A stretch of 64,000 nucleotides of DNA. Origin: Epithemia pelagica (Eukaryota > Bacillariophyta > Bacillariophyceae > Surirellales > Surirellaceae). A program made the position numbers and the translations under genes. The DNA is taken from assembly GCA_946965045.2 (NCBI GenBank), contig OX337237.1, positions 558,001 through 622,000 on the forward strand, given 5' to 3'. The notes under the pieces are model-generated. The model was not told where the DNA came from, made no database searches, and saw only the letters and a program-made list of their open reading frames with translations. Positions 20,251-31,440 of the stretch are shown here, one piece after another (positions within the stretch are counted from its first letter, which is position 1; the number at the start of each line of letters is the position of its first letter).

Positions 20251-22688
20251 TAGCAAATCTCCGAAGGCTCCGAAGGATGATGAAACCTTCACTGACTACT
20301 ACGATGAACAATGGAATAAGGATAACCTTTCGGTGGATCAAGAGGGCACGTTAAAACGTTTGCTTGGTGGAATCCAAATTCAGGATCTCAAAAGATCAGA
20401 TGACTTTTTTTAATTCAGTTCAAGAGGAGTTGAAGATCGACTTGTCTCACTTCTTGAAGACTGGCGAAGAAGTCCATCGTCAATCCGTCCCCTTGGACTC
20501 TTTGAGAATGGCTCCCTATGACTTTGGATTCAGCCTGCGCCTTGCGCACGACGAGGACCTGAAACTTTTCTTGCAAGAATTGGACAAGGTGAGACAATGG
20601 CACAAGGATGCCAAGATCCGTGATACATATCTTTCACCGACCTTGACAATAGTGCAATCTAGTGGAACGGGCAAATCTAGACTAATGATTGAGGCAAAGA
20701 AACAACTTGAGACAAAGAAGAATGCATGCCGGACTATTTTACTATCATCGAAGGACCACGACAACCTTGAAAAAGATACATTTGATACCTCTTACTGCAT
20801 TCCTGACACCCTGCCTGGAGAAGATGGTTTGAATAAAGCACGAGATATGTTTCGCAATATGATTTTCCATCAATGCGCCGAGGCAATTTCAAAATCAAAT
20901 CCCAATGGGGAACCGAACGAAAATGATCCGACCGAGGTTATTCTGTTTTTCGACGAAGCTCAACACCTGGCAAAGCACGGCGGCTACTTGTTTCGTGTGC
21001 TGCGATGGATTCTTCGAGAGAACCCTGAAATTTCTAATGACAAGAAGAAATATCGAATTGTTGCTGTTTTGGCGGGGACAACCACGTCATTGACCAATTT
21101 TTTCCCCGAAGTTAAGGCACAGTCGTCGGACACGAGAGTTCTTAACACCGAGGGCGCATATTTCGAGAAGGGGGAAACACCGTTTGACCCGTTCTTCATG
21201 TTCCGAACGATGGGATGTCTTGCAAACCACCCCGACGTTAGGACTCCTCAAAGCATGAGTGAAAGTGAATACGACAATATGATTCGATATGGTCGTCCCT
21301 TGTTCGCAGCAATGCACAAGGAGAAAAGGTTGGGCAATAACGAGATCTTTGAAATTGCCAACAAGATTATCCTGGGAGATATGACAATGCCTCTGGCGTC
21401 TTGTCTCAGTGTACTGGGAACTCGTATCCAGATGGGACAGACATCTGTTGCCATGGTGTCAAGACTAGTCTCCAAAGGCTACGCTCACTTGACATCGTTT
21501 CAGCAGGCACCAAAGCGGTCTGACGTACCGTCTAAGGCAACATTTACGTTCTTGCCAGACCCTGTTTGCGCCCGGATCTGTATGGCACTCATGGACAAGG
21601 ACTTTGCTATCCAAGGTGGACGGAATGGGAGAGAACGTACGCTTGACGCGACTATCACTGGGAACAAGAAGACCTTTTGGTCCGCTAAGATGGGCGAGCT
21701 TTTTTCGAACAGTATATGCGAGGCCAACAAGGGGGACTACGGCGAAGTGGCATCGGCTTTGTTTTTGTTGTTTTGCGGAGACATTCTTCGCAAGAAGGCA
21801 GACCCTGACTACAAGACATTCTCAGTTGCCCTGGGTCAATATCTTGAACAGATTGCAAGAAATGACAATGCTACTGAGGATGATGACCCGACGAACGTAG
21901 AATCAGGCCATGCGATATCAAATTGTCACGTGAATTTCATACAGTTGTTTCAATATAGATTCCACGTTGCATTGTCCGATCTTGGGCGGTCGGAATTTCT
22001 TGAGGGTTTGTACAACAAGGCTTGCGCAATATACTGTCCAAACAACCGGGAAGCAGCAGATTTGGTGGTTCCCTGCCGATCAATGGCATTGTCAGGAAGG
22101 GTTGAGTACATTCCCATCTTTGTGAGTGTCAAGAACCAAGCTAGCGTGTCTCCCGCGAAGGCGAACGGCTTCCTGTCTGAATCATTGAAGAAACTTCACT
22201 CAGCCGGTATCACAAAAGGTTTGTTGCTCCTGTGTCTCGTTGGACAAGATCGGGAGGATTTGAGACGGTCAGACTATAACAATGTTCTCGGCAAGGAGAG
22301 AACCGATAGCTTGTCCTCATTGAAGTTGGACGATGAGCTAAAGAAAGCCGTATGTAGCAACGTTGACAATTTGAGAGAAAAGCTGGTTCCCAAGATGTTT
22401 TGCATTCATAAAGACGAATTTGGTATCTATGAGGCTGTTATGGCTTCCAAGTCGCAGAAAGCGTTTCAACGAGCCGATGTGTTTACAATGCACCATGAGC
22501 TTTTGCATGAGGAACAAAAAGAAAGTGACAAGAACACCCAGTTGCCGTCCTTTATATCCTCGTTTAGGAAAGAGCCGAGGGATTTGTATAAGAAAACGTT
22601 GGGTTGCGTGAGTAAGTATTCCACGAGACTGACTGATGTGAAGGAATCCAAGCTAGAGAAGTCTCTAGAGGATGAAGCAAAAGACTAA
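19856..22688 (+). CDS. CR-effector-type protein: header, P-loop NTPase, PD-(D/E)xK-like nuclease (gene A)
   Basis: Proposed exons are 19856-19955, 20172-20366 and 20419-22688 (854 aa). The first intron has GTAAGT and CTAG borders and preserves frame. The second, of 52 nt (GTGGAA...TTCAG), is inferred because the frame otherwise breaks at a T7 run near 20406; a frameshift mutation is the alternative. The first ~60 residues are Arg/Ser-rich with almost no acidic residues, like a mitochondrial or plastid presequence. The NTPase has Walker A SSGTGKSR and Walker B VILFFDEAQHL, then the TTSLTNFFPE and DTR segment typical of Crinkler-RHS effectors. Near the end, PCRSMALSG and PIFVSVKNQ fit the nuclease core (xxK). 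Family knowledge says such proteins act on DNA in the nucleus of a host or rival; localisation here is inferred. Confidence 0.65.
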
Positions 22689-23084
22689 GTAGAGTATTAT
22701 CGCTGAGACTTTGTCTTTATTTTTCGTGAAGTGACATTTAGTGAGTTTTGAGTTCGAGCAGTATCCCGCATAGGAGGTGACGTACTGGTGTCACTTGAGG
22801 GATCGACGAGGCGCACATCCCGCAGTTGCCGCCCCGCAACTCACTCAAAGCGTGCGAGCTCTTCTAAAGAAAAGCTCGATGTTGCCGTTCAGGTTGACAT
22901 ACATTTCTTCCCCATCGCGTCGTACTCATCTTTGGGTCCTCCTGTCTGGACAACGTGGACTGTGTGGTCATGAAACATCCATGCCAACTGTCCCAATGAG
23001 GTGCCACTCATGCGACCATTTGTTTTTCATCGGGATAACCATTCCTCTCATGCTGAACTCATAGTCTTGCTGGCTTTGGTTTTG
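22689..23084. other. 3' flank of gene A, degenerate
   Basis: The first ~150 bp match the 3' flank of the third copy at 33945-34090 with small indels (shared TAGAGTATTATCGCTGAGA, CATTTAGTGAGTTTT, GACGAGGCGCACATC). No gene is supported in the rest. Confidence 0.6.
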
Positions 23085-26063
23085 CCTCCGCCGACCCACA
23101 GGACAAGTCCAAATCGGCACACGTTTCCACGGATTCAGTCAAGGCTTGTTGATCGGCATTCGTCCAGGTCAAGGTGGTAGTGGCATTGCGCAGAATGCGC
23201 CGTCGTTCTTGTTCTTAAGCGACATGCGCATATCCACATTGGAGAGCGACCATCACGACGGTATCCGGGGCCTCTGCGGTTTGGTCCACAACTTGTTGCA
23301 AGACTTGACGTCAGGCGGCTTGTTCCGTGTCATTGCAAACACGGTAGTGTGTCCAAGCCAAGAGAGTTCGATTCTTCATCTCTAGATTTATTGTGGTTGG
23401 CGACATAGGACAGGACGGTCCGCGCCGTGGTGGAATCCAGGACGGTTTCCATGAACAAGGCATGGGCGGGAGTGGCCTGACACTCCATGTACTTTTCAAG
23501 CCAGGCCGAGGGTCCAATGGCCACGGCCGCATTGTCATTGCCATTGTTGCTGCGTCGGGTCAAGGCTTTCCCTGGAGTGGTACTCTTGGTATCGTGGAGA
23601 TCAAACGCGGTGCCCTGTCTCGCTCGACCCGCGGCCAAGTCCAAGCTCGTTTGGGCATCTTGTCGACTGCAGTGCGGTTGATGCGGACTCTGAATGACGC
23701 GGTGCAACAGGACACGCGTCAAATGACGGAGGGAATACTTGAACGAATCATCATATCCAGTGGCCTCAATCAAGGTAAAGCGTGTCAAGGCGGCCCGATC
23801 TTGGGTCGTTTCCACCATTTCGCAATCCAAGGCAAAAAGTTTGGGCGCTTGTTGTGGTTGTTGTTGCTCTTGTTATGATTTTTAGTGTGGTTGTGGTTGT
23901 TGCAGGCCAAGAGGGTGGTCAAGAGGGTGGTCAAGTCTTGCACGAGCAATTGGTGGAGGGCTCGGGTCGCTGTATGGACTTCCAGGACCACGACACATGC
24001 GACACTGACGGGATTGTGCAAACACAGCCAGGCCGGGGAAGACCCTTGTATCGAACGACAGATGACGACGAAGCTTGGTGGTACGATCGTTTCGTTCCGG
24101 GTGCCAATTTGGTGGTATCATTGATCTCGGGTGGTGTTACTGTTATGGTGGTGGATGTTGGCATGGCGAGGCTGAACAAAATATCTTTATGATGCGATCC
24201 TTCGAGCAGACGTCCTTCGGGACAACCACGTCTCCAATAAAAGGTGGCAGCCACCGTGTCGTCACTATGGTCGTCGTCGTCGTCTGCTGTAGTGGTAGTT
24301 GCATCGCCAGGGTCATCTGGTTGCTCTTGTGGTGGACCACACGGGCGTGAACGACGACGATGCCTCACCAAGGTGCGCCATTCATACAACTCGTGGACCG
24401 ACACGAGGCCACTGACACTGGCATGTATGGCGACGGTGCTCCATCGTTTGCGCAACTTTTTGTATCGACCCTTGTCCTATTTCGTCTACCCATTTTGGTC
24501 TATGGTCGTTGTTGGGTTGTGGTGGTTTGGTTCTTGGTTCCTGGGTGCTGCGGCAGCTTCTATTCCCCCAGCAAGACGTGTGTGTATATGTATTTGTATG
24601 TATGTATGAAGGTTGTTGTGGTTGTGGAACACAACGTTCTCGGCGGACATTCCAGTCGATGTGGTGGGCGATGCAACATGTTTCTCTTGTCGTGCTCTCG
24701 GTTGTTCTCTTCTTGTTCAATCTCTTTGTTGATCGGTTCTCTTGTTTGATCTCTTTTGCTACGCAGAATCCAGGTGCTACATGACAATAGGACTACAAAA
24801 GTTTCAAGTTTTATGTCATGTTCTGCTCTGTTGTTTTCTTGTTGCGTGCTTGTTGCCCCGCCCCGTACAGACCAAACGGACTCCTTGCAAATTCTATTTT
24901 TCAATTTTCATGGCTGCATCTAATTCCTCCACCAGTCTCAACAGACTGCTGGTGCATGCGGAGAGTCTCCCACTCTCGCTGTGAGCCTTTCAAGGACCAT
25001 TGAACGGAATACCGATGTTTGGACAATCATGGTTGAAGCCCTGTGTGGTTTCTCGGGAGACATTTTTGTTTCAATTGGCATTGCTGGACGACCTACAATG
25101 TGTTTAGCTTGAAAGCAGTGCCTTCACCGAACATCCATCTAGGTAGGGAAGTATGAAACAACTGTAACACATCTCTTTCACGGGTGGCTTGGATCTGTTC
25201 TTGGAAGCCAACCGCACATCTACGATGGCGAGCGACATTTGACTAACAGCAATCATTTATCGCAAGATTTATCAAACTCTCAGTGGCCCCCAATCCTTGT
25301 TAATTCCCAACAAACCAACAAATTACGTTGAGCATGAAACGCTCTTTTTCCGTTAGCAGTTGAGCGTCTCTGTGGAGGCCGTTTCCAATCGGTGCGTAAG
25401 TTTCGTGCGAACATCTTGGTTGACAAGCTTGACTCGTCCATCTGTGACCCTGAACTTACCATATAAGATGCCGGTGCCCAGATATTTGATTTGGCAATGC
25501 TCCAGGCAAAGGCGCACAGGGCGACCCTATTTATCATTTGTCGTATGCCTCCCCCCAAGCTTTTCACAGCCAGCAATTTCCAGGGATTCAACTTCGCTAC
25601 AGACCAATATTGTGGTCGGACAAATGCCTCCAGATTGTTAGCAGGAACAATGAAAATGAACCGATCTTTGTCAAAGACAACAGGTGTGGCTCGTCGTCGA
25701 CTTGCAATGCTTGCATTTTTTGTCGCTCTTCTTCCCAAACCTTGGATTCTTCTTCTTCTTTTTGTGCCTTGCGTCCTTTTCCTGCTTCTTCTCGACGTTT
25801 TCGTACTTCGGCCGATTTGGTCATGTTGCGACTGTGATCGTGACAGGTCCAGCGGAGGCTGCTTTCTTGTTTTTTCCTCTCCTCCTCCACACGGGCAGCG
25901 GCAGCCACTGTGGAAAAAGGATCGTGGCTGCTACATGCTGTCGTTCGTTCCTTGTCGTCGTAGTCCTCGTCATCCTCTTCATCTTCGGCCTTCGGCATTT
26001 ATCGGCCTTTCCGGAATCTCCACGAGGACCAACTCCACGTTTGTTGAATCGTCCCTTGGCCAT
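23085..26063 (-). pseudogene. DEDDh exonuclease (REXO/ISG20-like) gene, copy B
   Basis: Same architecture as copy A but with the 3' end preserved: FALDCEMV lies near 23836-23813 and the HCSRQDAQTSLDL motif further on. The chain continues past the point where copy A is cut (ATPAHALFMETVLDS) to a C-terminal piece ending near 23067 (RRILRNATTTLTWTNADQQ). An in-frame TAA interrupts that last segment near 23217. Copy B has ~118 bp (around 24306-24425) that copy A lacks, encoding VSVHELYEWRTLVRHRR in frame. The one-base frame change after MAKGRFNK (start at 26063) is present in both copies, so it predates the duplication. I judge it degenerate. Confidence 0.5.
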
Positions 26064-26805
26064 GGTGATGCTGTTGCGGGGATTGCTTTCGGTGGATAGA
26101 ATGGAACGATATCTGATAGCGTTCATCTACCTGTCGTCGTGGTTGTCGTGACGATGTCGTCCGACAATGGGAGTAACTCGACTTTGTGGCTTTGAATGTC
26201 CTGATGACTGTCGTGAGAATGTCGTGATTGTCGAAAAATGTCGTATTCGCATCGTTAACTCGTACTCAATACTCAATACTAAACTCAGCCGTCCTTCTTC
26301 GTTTGTGAAAAACTCTTGAAACAACCACCGAGAGATTGGAGATTCTTCACGAGTCATTTCTTTATCAATGGTCAACGTTGTTTCTTTGGATCCAGAGAAA
26401 CCGTTCTCCCATGAACCATCCATCTATCTACAATAGCGCACGGACTGCGTTACACCACCTGAGAACGAGATGCGTCGGTCCGCGAGATCTGCAGATTCCT
26501 TCTTCATCCCGTAAGTTCCAGGCTTTTTCTCCTTGTGACTGTTGCTAAGAATGTGTACTAGCTAGATAGCCCAAGTCGTACAAAGCTCATGGCGCCTTTC
26601 GAACAGGTGCATCTATAGATGGACCTTGTATGGAACACCGCTGTTGGACTGTTGCTCCGTATTCCGCCTAGCATTCGAATAGGATTTGTCTTACCCTTTC
26701 CCTCACCGCTGTCTTGTGCTCCCCAGGTAATGCTTTACTGCGGAACCTTTCAAAGGCTTACGTAGCAACCACTGCTAAAATACCTGGAACGAAAGAAGCC
26801 AATGT
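23478..26805. repeat. Duplicated block, copy B
   Basis: Partner of 17041-20250. It holds the exonuclease remnant on the minus strand, a shared intergenic stretch, and on the plus strand the header exon, its 216-bp intron and the start of exon 2. The same 216-bp intron length and borders are found in both copies. Confidence 0.9.
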
Positions 26806-29059
26806 CTCAAACTCTGTTCAGCTTAGTCTCAAAAAGATCCCAACAGGAAAACATTTGAAGCTTTCATCAGCGGATGCGTTGTTCGCATGGTTGAAAGAAC
26901 GTATGAACGACCAAGCGGTGTTGGCCTCTGGCGCTAATCTACTGTCTCCTGAAAGTATGGAGTTTACCCTTGAAGGCCGCCAACAAGCGATGAAAACAAC
27001 CGAAAGTTGTCTAAAAAAACTATTTGAATCCGCTACAAAGGGTAAAAGCGATCGAAGGGATTATCCCTTTCCTGTTTGTTCTGCAATGTCCGGCATTGGC
27101 AAAACCCGTTTGTTGGATGAGTGGGTGAAGAAATTCAACGACGATGCAGATATCTGGAGCGATGTAAATTTTCCACCTACAAAACAAAGGTTGGCGCTTG
27201 TCTTGAGTTATGGAAATGGCCATTCGGTGGTATCTGAGGAGAGGTCAATGGGTGCCCATGCTGGCTTCGCTTGGCGGCTTCTCTATGCTATTTTTCTTGA
27301 AAGAAACAGCAAGTTAAATGGTTGGCAACACTTTTGGACATCGTTGCCAAGGAATGCCGATGAACTCACACTTGGTGACGTTTTTAAAGTAATTCAGAGG
27401 GTTCTTGGATTAAATGATCAAGACAAATGTGCTCTCTTCGTTGGGATCGATGAGTATCAACGCATTCCCCCAAATCATGTCGACGGGGAAGATGCGTTGG
27501 CGAATTTTCTCGATGCCATGTTCAGTGAAATGACAAAACAAAACAGTGTGGTGATGCTTCCCATGTTTGCGGGTACGGACTGGTCAAAGATGTCATTGGC
27601 AGCCTCAGCATCGTCAAATGCATACGCAGCGGCTATAAGCACTAAGCGGGTCCGAATGCCGCTGCTCGACACAGAGGCAATGAGAAAGGCGGTGTATGGA
27701 AGAGGCGACGGCATGAAAGAACTTCTCCTGCAAGATATTTTTTGCAGACATCTATTCTTTCTGGGTGGTGTTCCACGCCCATGCACAGAATATGCAGACG
27801 AATGCCTCACATGGCAGAAGACGAATGGAGATGAATCACCGCATGCGGCGAAAGAAGAGTACAAAAACACCTTTGAAGAAAAGTTCGGAGAATTCTTCGA
27901 TAATGTGTACAGCACCGTTCCGAGAAGCGATGAAACGCCAAAAGCAAAAAAAAGGAAAGAGAAAACAGGTTTTACCCTACGCGAGCTTATTTGGTTGGTG
28001 GCCTACTCAGTCAACGGGGCAACAGTCACGGAGGAGGATACGCCATTTGCGAGAATTGAAGAATCAAAGATCAAACATCTCTCTTTTAGACGTCTCCGTG
28101 ATGGCTCTGTTTGCATCCTTGGCGACGACAGAAGGCTTCAACTTCCATATTGCTTCTTCTATCATCTGAGCAAAGTGGACAAAAGCAATCACAGGTTGCC
28201 CCCAGCAGAAGACGCTTTCATGGACGCTTTGAAGTATCTTGGGGATTTTGTGGATAACAACGTTTTTAATCCTTCGAATGCTCCTTGGCAGCAATGGGAA
28301 CTATTTGGCGCTTGTTTCGTTGCGCTTCGTATCAATGCGCTTTGTATCACATCGGCTACAAACGTTTCAACACTGAAGAAGCTCTTCAATGGTGCAGAGA
28401 CCAACGTGTCCAATTTAACTGTCCGTCTCAAGCCAATGCGGGTGGTTCAGATGAATGAGCCACTTAATGATTCCTTGCCTGCTTCGATTCTCTTTAAGGA
28501 CTACCCGAGGCCAGTAAACTGGATCAAAGAAGGGTTGGTTGTATTGAATGGCGACAACGGCAAGGGAATCGATATCTTCTACACACTGGAACTGGACGGG
28601 AATCCAGGCAATTATGTTTTGATAGCCGATCAACGCAAACGAGTCCATGGTCATCTAAACATACCAAAAACCATCAACAAAGCTCGCGCAGTCCTTCAAA
28701 ATAATCGATTTCCGGAAGTTCAGCATGTTGTCGTGGCTCTTTTCAGCATGTTCACGGTACGAAAACTGGATGACCTTCCTCCTGATTCAATTGCCGTTAC
28801 ATTTGATCAGCACAAAACTTTCCATGGGGCCTTGCACCTGCACCCTGCGGCATCTGTTTGTGTTCGCGTAAATGTCGATAACCAGACTGCTCTAGAAGGC
28901 CTCTTCTGTAAATCAGCGCGAGCTGGGGCCCAAAAAATAATCCAGGAGCGCAGCCAAGGGCGCGTTATAGTTTCTTTTGAGAATTTACAAGTTCTGTTGG
29001 GAGACGAGGCAGATAATCTTTGGGATGATGCAGTGGATCTTTGCAGCTTTTCTTGTTGA
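26411..29059 (+). CDS. CR-effector-type protein with a different NTPase payload (gene B)
   Basis: Exons 26411-26510 and 26727-29059 (810 aa); the intron has GTAAGT and CCCCAG borders and joins in phase through a split CGT codon. The first ~60 residues are the same presequence-like header as gene A, then the protein is entirely different. Residues from ~150 hold a P-loop NTPase: Walker A SGIGKTRLL, Walker B CALFVGIDEYQRI, followed by FAGTD. A region near 610-640 (GIDIFYTLELDG, NYVLIADQRKR) could be a diverged nuclease core, though an intact PD-(D/E)xK set is not certain. This architecture (common header, NTPase, C-terminal enzyme) matches Crinkler-RHS effectors. No stop or frameshift is visible, so the gene may be functional. 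Confidence 0.65.
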
Positions 29060-29143
29060 TGCATTTGGCCACATATCGATTACTGTATCTTGTCGTAGAC
29101 AAAGATCTGGTGACTCAGGGGTGGTGTCCATTGTTCTCATAAA

Positions 29144-29605
29144 ATGAAAGGGTTGCAGAAAGAGTTACCGATTAAGAAAAAAATGACTGCAGCAACGAAA
29201 CATTATGTTTTTAGGGTGTTCTTTAATTACAACCGGCGAGGGGAGAAGGCAAAAGCCGAAAGCGCAAGGGAGGAGTCGCTTACATACCTGACACGGTTGT
29301 TTGAAAGGGTTGCACAATTTGCGTGCATCGCCAAGGACGAGAATAAGGACAAACCCTGTTTCATGCTGAAGGGGTATGTGAGCCTTAATTCTCCTTGCAC
29401 ACAACCTCATATTAGACGATGGCTGGGAAAATGCAGCATTTGTTATCCTTCAAACTTTGGAGACACAATCAACCTGTGTCGGCTGGTCTGTGTCGACAAA
29501 TGTTTGGTTACAGTGGGTCGCCTGTCTCAGGCGGGTAATTCAAACGCAAAAAACACTCACCAAAGACCCAAAATTTGTCGTCAAGCTTCTAGTCGATTCA
29601 ACTGA
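29144..29605 (+). CDS. Small protein with weak resemblance to a Rep endonuclease N-terminus
   Basis: A 153-aa frame from ATG 29144. The segment FACIAKDE...FMLKGYVSLNSPC...RRWLG resembles the second motif region of rolling-circle Rep proteins (normally HxQGYV, then a hydrophobic LKK-like helix), and YVFRVFFNY sits where motif I would be. The metal-binding His residues are absent, so if it is Rep-derived it is a dead fragment. After about residue 110 the sequence looks random. It follows gene B by 85 bp in the same direction. A plain chance ORF is possible. Confidence 0.25.
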   Translation: MKGLQKELPIKKKMTAATKHYVFRVFFNYNRRGEKAKAESAREESLTYLTRLFERVAQFACIAKDENKDKPCFMLKGYVSLNSPCTQPHIRRWLGKCSICYPSNFGDTINLCRLVCVDKCLVTVGRLSQAGNSNAKNTHQRPKICRQASSRFN

Positions 29606-29782
29606 AGGGAGGGATGGAACGCTTTTGTTGGAGTCCAAGTTTGCTTCCAACACGTCACTCGGCAATCCGGTCGCGCATTTACTAGCTAGCTATGTGTCGA
29701 GAGAGTCAATCAAAAGTCACAAAAGGTTCCTACTCCTATTACTCCTATATAGTAGGAGTAAGTACTCCTACTCCTAATTCTT

Positions 29783-29825
29783 TACTCCTATTGTACAAGG
29801 AGGGCAAACGAAACGATGATGGTTT
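29783..29825. repeat. 43-bp direct repeat, copy 1
   Basis: Identical to 30492-30534. It starts with a self-complementary text CTCCTATTGTACAAGGAG (a hairpin), continues GGCAAACGAAACGATGATGG, and is preceded by a run of ACTCCT/AGGAGT units (29729-29775) that is itself palindromic around TATATAG. Confidence 0.9.
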
Positions 29826-29997
29826 TTGCTCTTTTGTCGCTCTCTTGAATTTGTGATGGTTGGTTGTAAGGTTGTATTGACTGTACTTTTACCCACAGTA
29901 CGAGTACGTGCGTCAAACTCCGTAGTTGTCTTTTACGGCCTAAAAAAACAGCCAAAAGTACGACAGTTGCTTGTATGATATACCACAGTAGTATTAA

Positions 29998-30171
29998 TAC
30001 TTCCCGGTGTCGAGTCCTTTCAAGGAGGGACCGCCCGGCGCGGAGGGTAGAATGACGAGGAGGGCAATGGTCGAGGAGGGCGCACGCCCGACAAGACAAT
30101 TGCCCGTCGAGTCATTCTCCCGACAAGCCGGGCGCGCCCGACGCGAGAGGACGGCGAGACACGGGGAAGTA
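29998..30171. repeat. 174-bp near-palindrome (foldback structure)
   Basis: Arms 29998-30081 and 30086-30171 pair over almost their whole length with a loop of about 4 bp. Matching blocks include TACTTCCC, GTGTC, GTCCT, CGCCCGGC, AGAATGAC, GGGCAAT and GGGCG, roughly three quarters identity overall. Local GC is far above the neighbouring sequence. It may be a miniature foldback element or a structured RNA. Confidence 0.75.
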
Positions 30172-30192
30172 GTAAACTTACTCCCTATCAAG

Positions 30193-30360
30193 CTGTGTAG
30201 GTAGTGAGGATTTCCTGGAAGCCATGTCACAAAGTGTCACACAAGTGTCACACAAGTGTCACACACGAGAGGGAAACCGCGCGACTCGCACGAAACTACT
30301 TTCCGGTCGTACAAAAATTCTTACTGTAGTATAAAAATGTGAGACGAACTACCTACACAG
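30193..30360. repeat. 13-bp inverted repeat pair and 11-bp tandem units
   Basis: CTGTGTAGGTAGT at 30193-30205 is the exact reverse complement of 30348-30360. Between them, three tandem 11-bp units (AAGTGTCACAC) occupy 30232-30264. Confidence 0.85.
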
Positions 30361-30491
30361 TCTGGTATGGAGTTAGTCCAAAGAGGGCAGTGTGTAGATA
30401 CCACTATGTGCTCGCGCAATACCACAACCTCGTCTACTGCCTTCACCTAGAGCCTACTGAAGAAAATACTACATTGGTTGTATTTCCTACC

Positions 30492-30534
30492 TACTCCTAT
30501 TGTACAAGGAGGGCAAACGAAACGATGATGGTTT
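30492..30534. repeat. 43-bp direct repeat, copy 2
   Basis: Identical to 29783-29825 and 709 bp downstream. The two copies bracket the palindrome and the inverted-repeat pair, so they may mark the limits of one composite element. Confidence 0.9.
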
Positions 30535-30682
30535 CCATCGTAACTCGGATGAAAAATGTCTCTGGACTGCCGGCATCATTATAGGTCTTTCGAACTCTCG
30601 CAGCGGCAAAAAGAGGGAGGAGCACAACTCCAGTCATCTTTCAGTACTATGATGGGTCACAAGTATCATCTAATGCTGACAG

Positions 30683-31432
30683 TCAATCAAATTGTCTCAA
30701 TGAAGGACCATCCAGCAGAAGCTTGTACAGGGCAGAGTTCTTATCCATCAATGGAAACCTTTCAAAGGTCTGGCAGGGTTTCAACTCATCTCCAAGAGCA
30801 AATTCATTGTTAACAATAATCCCATTGGAATAAGCAACTGCTGCGAAATGCCCGCCTAGTCCTTTTGTCATTCCAGGAAGCCTCCAGACTTTATTGTGTT
30901 TCGTGTCAAGAACCTCCACGGAACGCACTCTGGCGTCACCCTCATTTTCAACAGAAAATCGATCGTCACTACGACCTCCGACCACAAGCAGGCATGTTCC
31001 AAGGCGGACAACAGAATGTCTGAAACGAGGAAGAGAAAGAACCAGATTATTGTGCATTTTCCATGACAAAGAAGGTGCAAGGGTCGATTCTTGAAAATCA
31101 CTTCCATCGTTGCCTGAATCAGCCGACAAGTCCAAGTATTCGACGGAAGTTAACATCTCATGTCCTCCAATAATCTTCTTTCCACCAATGACGTAGACAC
31201 GTGAACCAATGGCCGCCATTCCGAAGTAGATACGAGGAACATTCATGGATGGTCCTTGGAAAATGAAAGGTTGACTTGCTTGAGCTATGTCAAGAATATC
31301 CACATTTCCATTACAATCTGTTCCACCAATTACAATGTACCTGTTTTGGACCACGGTAGCTGAGCATGAACAACCAGTAGACAAACGACACTGCAATATT
31401 TTCCACGGTGTTTTCTTCTCAGTCTTGTTCAA
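30683..31432 (-). pseudogene. Kelch-repeat protein fragment
   Basis: About 250 codons with successive beta-propeller blades: RYIVIGGTD, ISLM-like RIYFGMAAIGSRVYVIGGK, then LPRFRHSVVRLGTCLLVVGG and GLGGHFAAVAYSNGIIV. The GG doublets spaced ~50-60 residues apart are the Kelch signature; such proteins usually mediate protein binding. The frame has no ATG at its 5' end and stops being Kelch-like where the third effector copy begins 8 bp away at 31441, so the fragment looks truncated at that junction. The 3' end has a normal stop. Confidence 0.6.
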
Positions 31433-31440
31433 ATAAGCAC

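Noticed and set aside
30007-30204. A 65-codon GC-rich frame
   Set aside because: It falls inside the palindrome and is explained by the inverted repeat.
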